Positions 63,165 to 64,000 of a DNA stretch of 64,000 nt are shown here, piece by piece. This DNA comes from Incurvaria masculella (Eukaryota > Arthropoda > Insecta > Lepidoptera > Incurvariidae). Under the pieces are notes generated by a model. It was given only the letters and a program-made list of their open reading frames with translations. It made no database searches and was not told where the DNA came from. The stretch lies in contig OX335647.2 of the NCBI GenBank assembly GCA_946894095.1, positions 23,082,001 to 23,146,000 of the forward strand, written 5' to 3'. A program made the translations under genes and the position numbers. Within the stretch, counting starts at the first letter, position 1. Each line of letters opens with the position of its first letter.

Positions 63165-63400
63165 TCAAATCAAATCAAATCATTTATTTGGTGCTAATGG
63201 GAATAAATCAAAAGATAGATTATGGGTGCTACGTACCTGACCTTTGCGAAGTATTGTAACGACTTGGTCGCGGTACGTTCTCCTAGACCGCCCGGGCATT
63301 ACACTCCCGCTCACTTCTGCTCTGTAAATGTATTTAGTCATTCTTTCGTCACCCGTTCGTTCCATATGTCCCAACTATCTTAACATTATCTTCTCTATTC
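63165..63400 (-). mobile_element. CR1-like LINE 3' end with (ATTTG)n tail
   Basis: On the minus strand a frame encodes GHMERTGDERMTKYIYRAEV, then GRSRRTYRDQVVTILRKGQV, a recognisable C-terminal end of a non-LTR reverse transcriptase. It is followed by CACCAAATAAATGATTTGATTTGATTTGAT. The pentanucleotide tail is the same type as on the LINE at 24780-28987. 5'-truncated. Confidence 0.75.
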
Positions 63401-63500
63401 TCGTCACAACATCCTTTTTCAATTAACACTGCTCTGTAAACAAATAATTTCAAAATTCATCAGTTAAATTAATTCCTGCATTTATTCTACATTCGAACCC

Positions 63501-63522
63501 TTTCTGCCATACCCAAGTGTCG
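63501..63522 (+). repeat. Orphan unit of the 22-bp array
   Basis: TTTCTGCCATACCCAAGTGT+CG matches the consensus unit of the 6131-6504 array at 20 of 22 positions, in the same orientation, about 57 kb away. The next bases (CTTTCTCGG) lose the pattern. Confidence 0.7.
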
Positions 63523-63629
63523 CTTTCTCGGTTTAACCTCATGTTAACCTAAACTTAAATCGTGTTAAATGGATTCTCGTTTAGATCATTCACAATCGAC
63601 AACAAATGTACTTGTATATGCTCCTTGGA

Positions 63630-63656
63630 GTGTGGGTTCAAATCCCACTCGTGGTA
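63630..63656 (+). other. Isolated tRNA-like T arm
   Basis: GTGGG-TTCAAAT-CCCAC makes a perfect T-arm stem and loop containing a B-box-like core, but there is no D arm, anticodon arm or acceptor stem around it. Probably a SINE or tRNA-pseudogene relic. Confidence 0.5.
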
Positions 63657-64000
63657 TTCAAGAATCAATACGATCTTTCACTTATTGATTAACGTTTACA
63701 AGCTTTTAATTTAATTAGCGGTTGAAGGCTTTAGTTAAGCTGTAAATTTTCAAAATTGTTTTACTGAACAAATAAATAGGAAACTTAGATTGATACATTA
63801 TGATTGAATTATATATTTCTTCTATATATTTATATTTCTATAAATTGTGTGTGGTCGGGTGGGTCCCTGAATGGTTTAGAATTAAGAATATTGTCGAGAT
63901 ATTGACCCGAGCGGAGCCGGTCATCTTAGGTAGAATAAATGTCAGCAAACATTATACACATACAGTTTCATACATCGTGCCCTGCCTGCCGTGGGAGGCA
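63657..64000. other. No gene; possible second Helitron-like end
   Basis: AT-rich. GACCCGAGCGGAGCCGGTC at 63904-63922 copies the Helitron hairpin of 62912 but is followed by CTTAGG rather than CTAG. Confidence 0.4.

Overview
The window looks like AT-rich nuclear DNA from a moth or butterfly (Lepidoptera). The evidence is the repeat content. There are several copies of the repeat with ends reading AAAACCGGCCAAGTGCGAGTCGG and TAGGGTTCCGTACCC plus an internal GTCC/GGAC run. There are also Helitron ends with the GAAGCCGGGCGGGTCGCTAG type terminus, the ACCGACTTCAAAA foldback, RTE-type LINE tails ending in CCAGCAGTGG, and a LINE whose ORF1 joins a PHD finger to a baculovirus-FP-like C-terminus. These are common in lepidopteran genomes from general knowledge; no database was searched.

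The only host gene that can be supported is at the left edge. A GC-rich upstream block (about 850-1060) is followed by a TATA/initiator core promoter (1101-1136), a short 5' UTR with one small upstream ORF, and a first coding exon (1235-1331). This exon encodes a signal peptide and ends at a GT donor in phase 1. No convincing second exon is visible, so most or all of the remaining ~62.6 kb is probably the first intron of a gene for a secreted or cell-surface protein. Several unique GC-rich islands (about 5150-5400, 11160-11460, 12130-12310, 15840-15970, 21600-21960, 43010-43340, 52140-52400, 56690-56930, 58545-58740) interrupt the AT-rich sequence and may be regulatory.

The rest is a dense, partly nested set of mobile elements. 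(1) One near-complete LINE at 24780-28987 has an intact ORF1 and an open reverse-transcriptase ORF, but no endonuclease region. (2) A SINE superfamily has two kinds of head on one shared body: a tRNA-type head, and a mixed head joining a tRNA-like A box to a 5S rRNA internal promoter. (3) Nine copies of a ~550-bp TTAA-flanked MITE are present, one deleted inside and one carrying a reverse-transcriptase fragment. (4) There are several other MITE, foldback and unclassified families, fragments of RTE-like LINEs, a dead mariner, and Helitron ends. Two structures stand out. One is a 620-bp foldback (38491-39110) whose arms carry a mirror-symmetric set of ACGTATAAT boxes, mostly in pairs 16 bp apart. 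The other is a 949-bp element (55266-56214) with 197-bp inverted repeats about 95% identical around a GC-rich cargo. A 17-unit 22-bp tandem array lies at 6131-6504, with one orphan unit 57 kb away at 63501.

No rRNA or functional tRNA gene and no CRISPR array was found. Repeat family letters are local labels. Similarities between copies were judged by eye.
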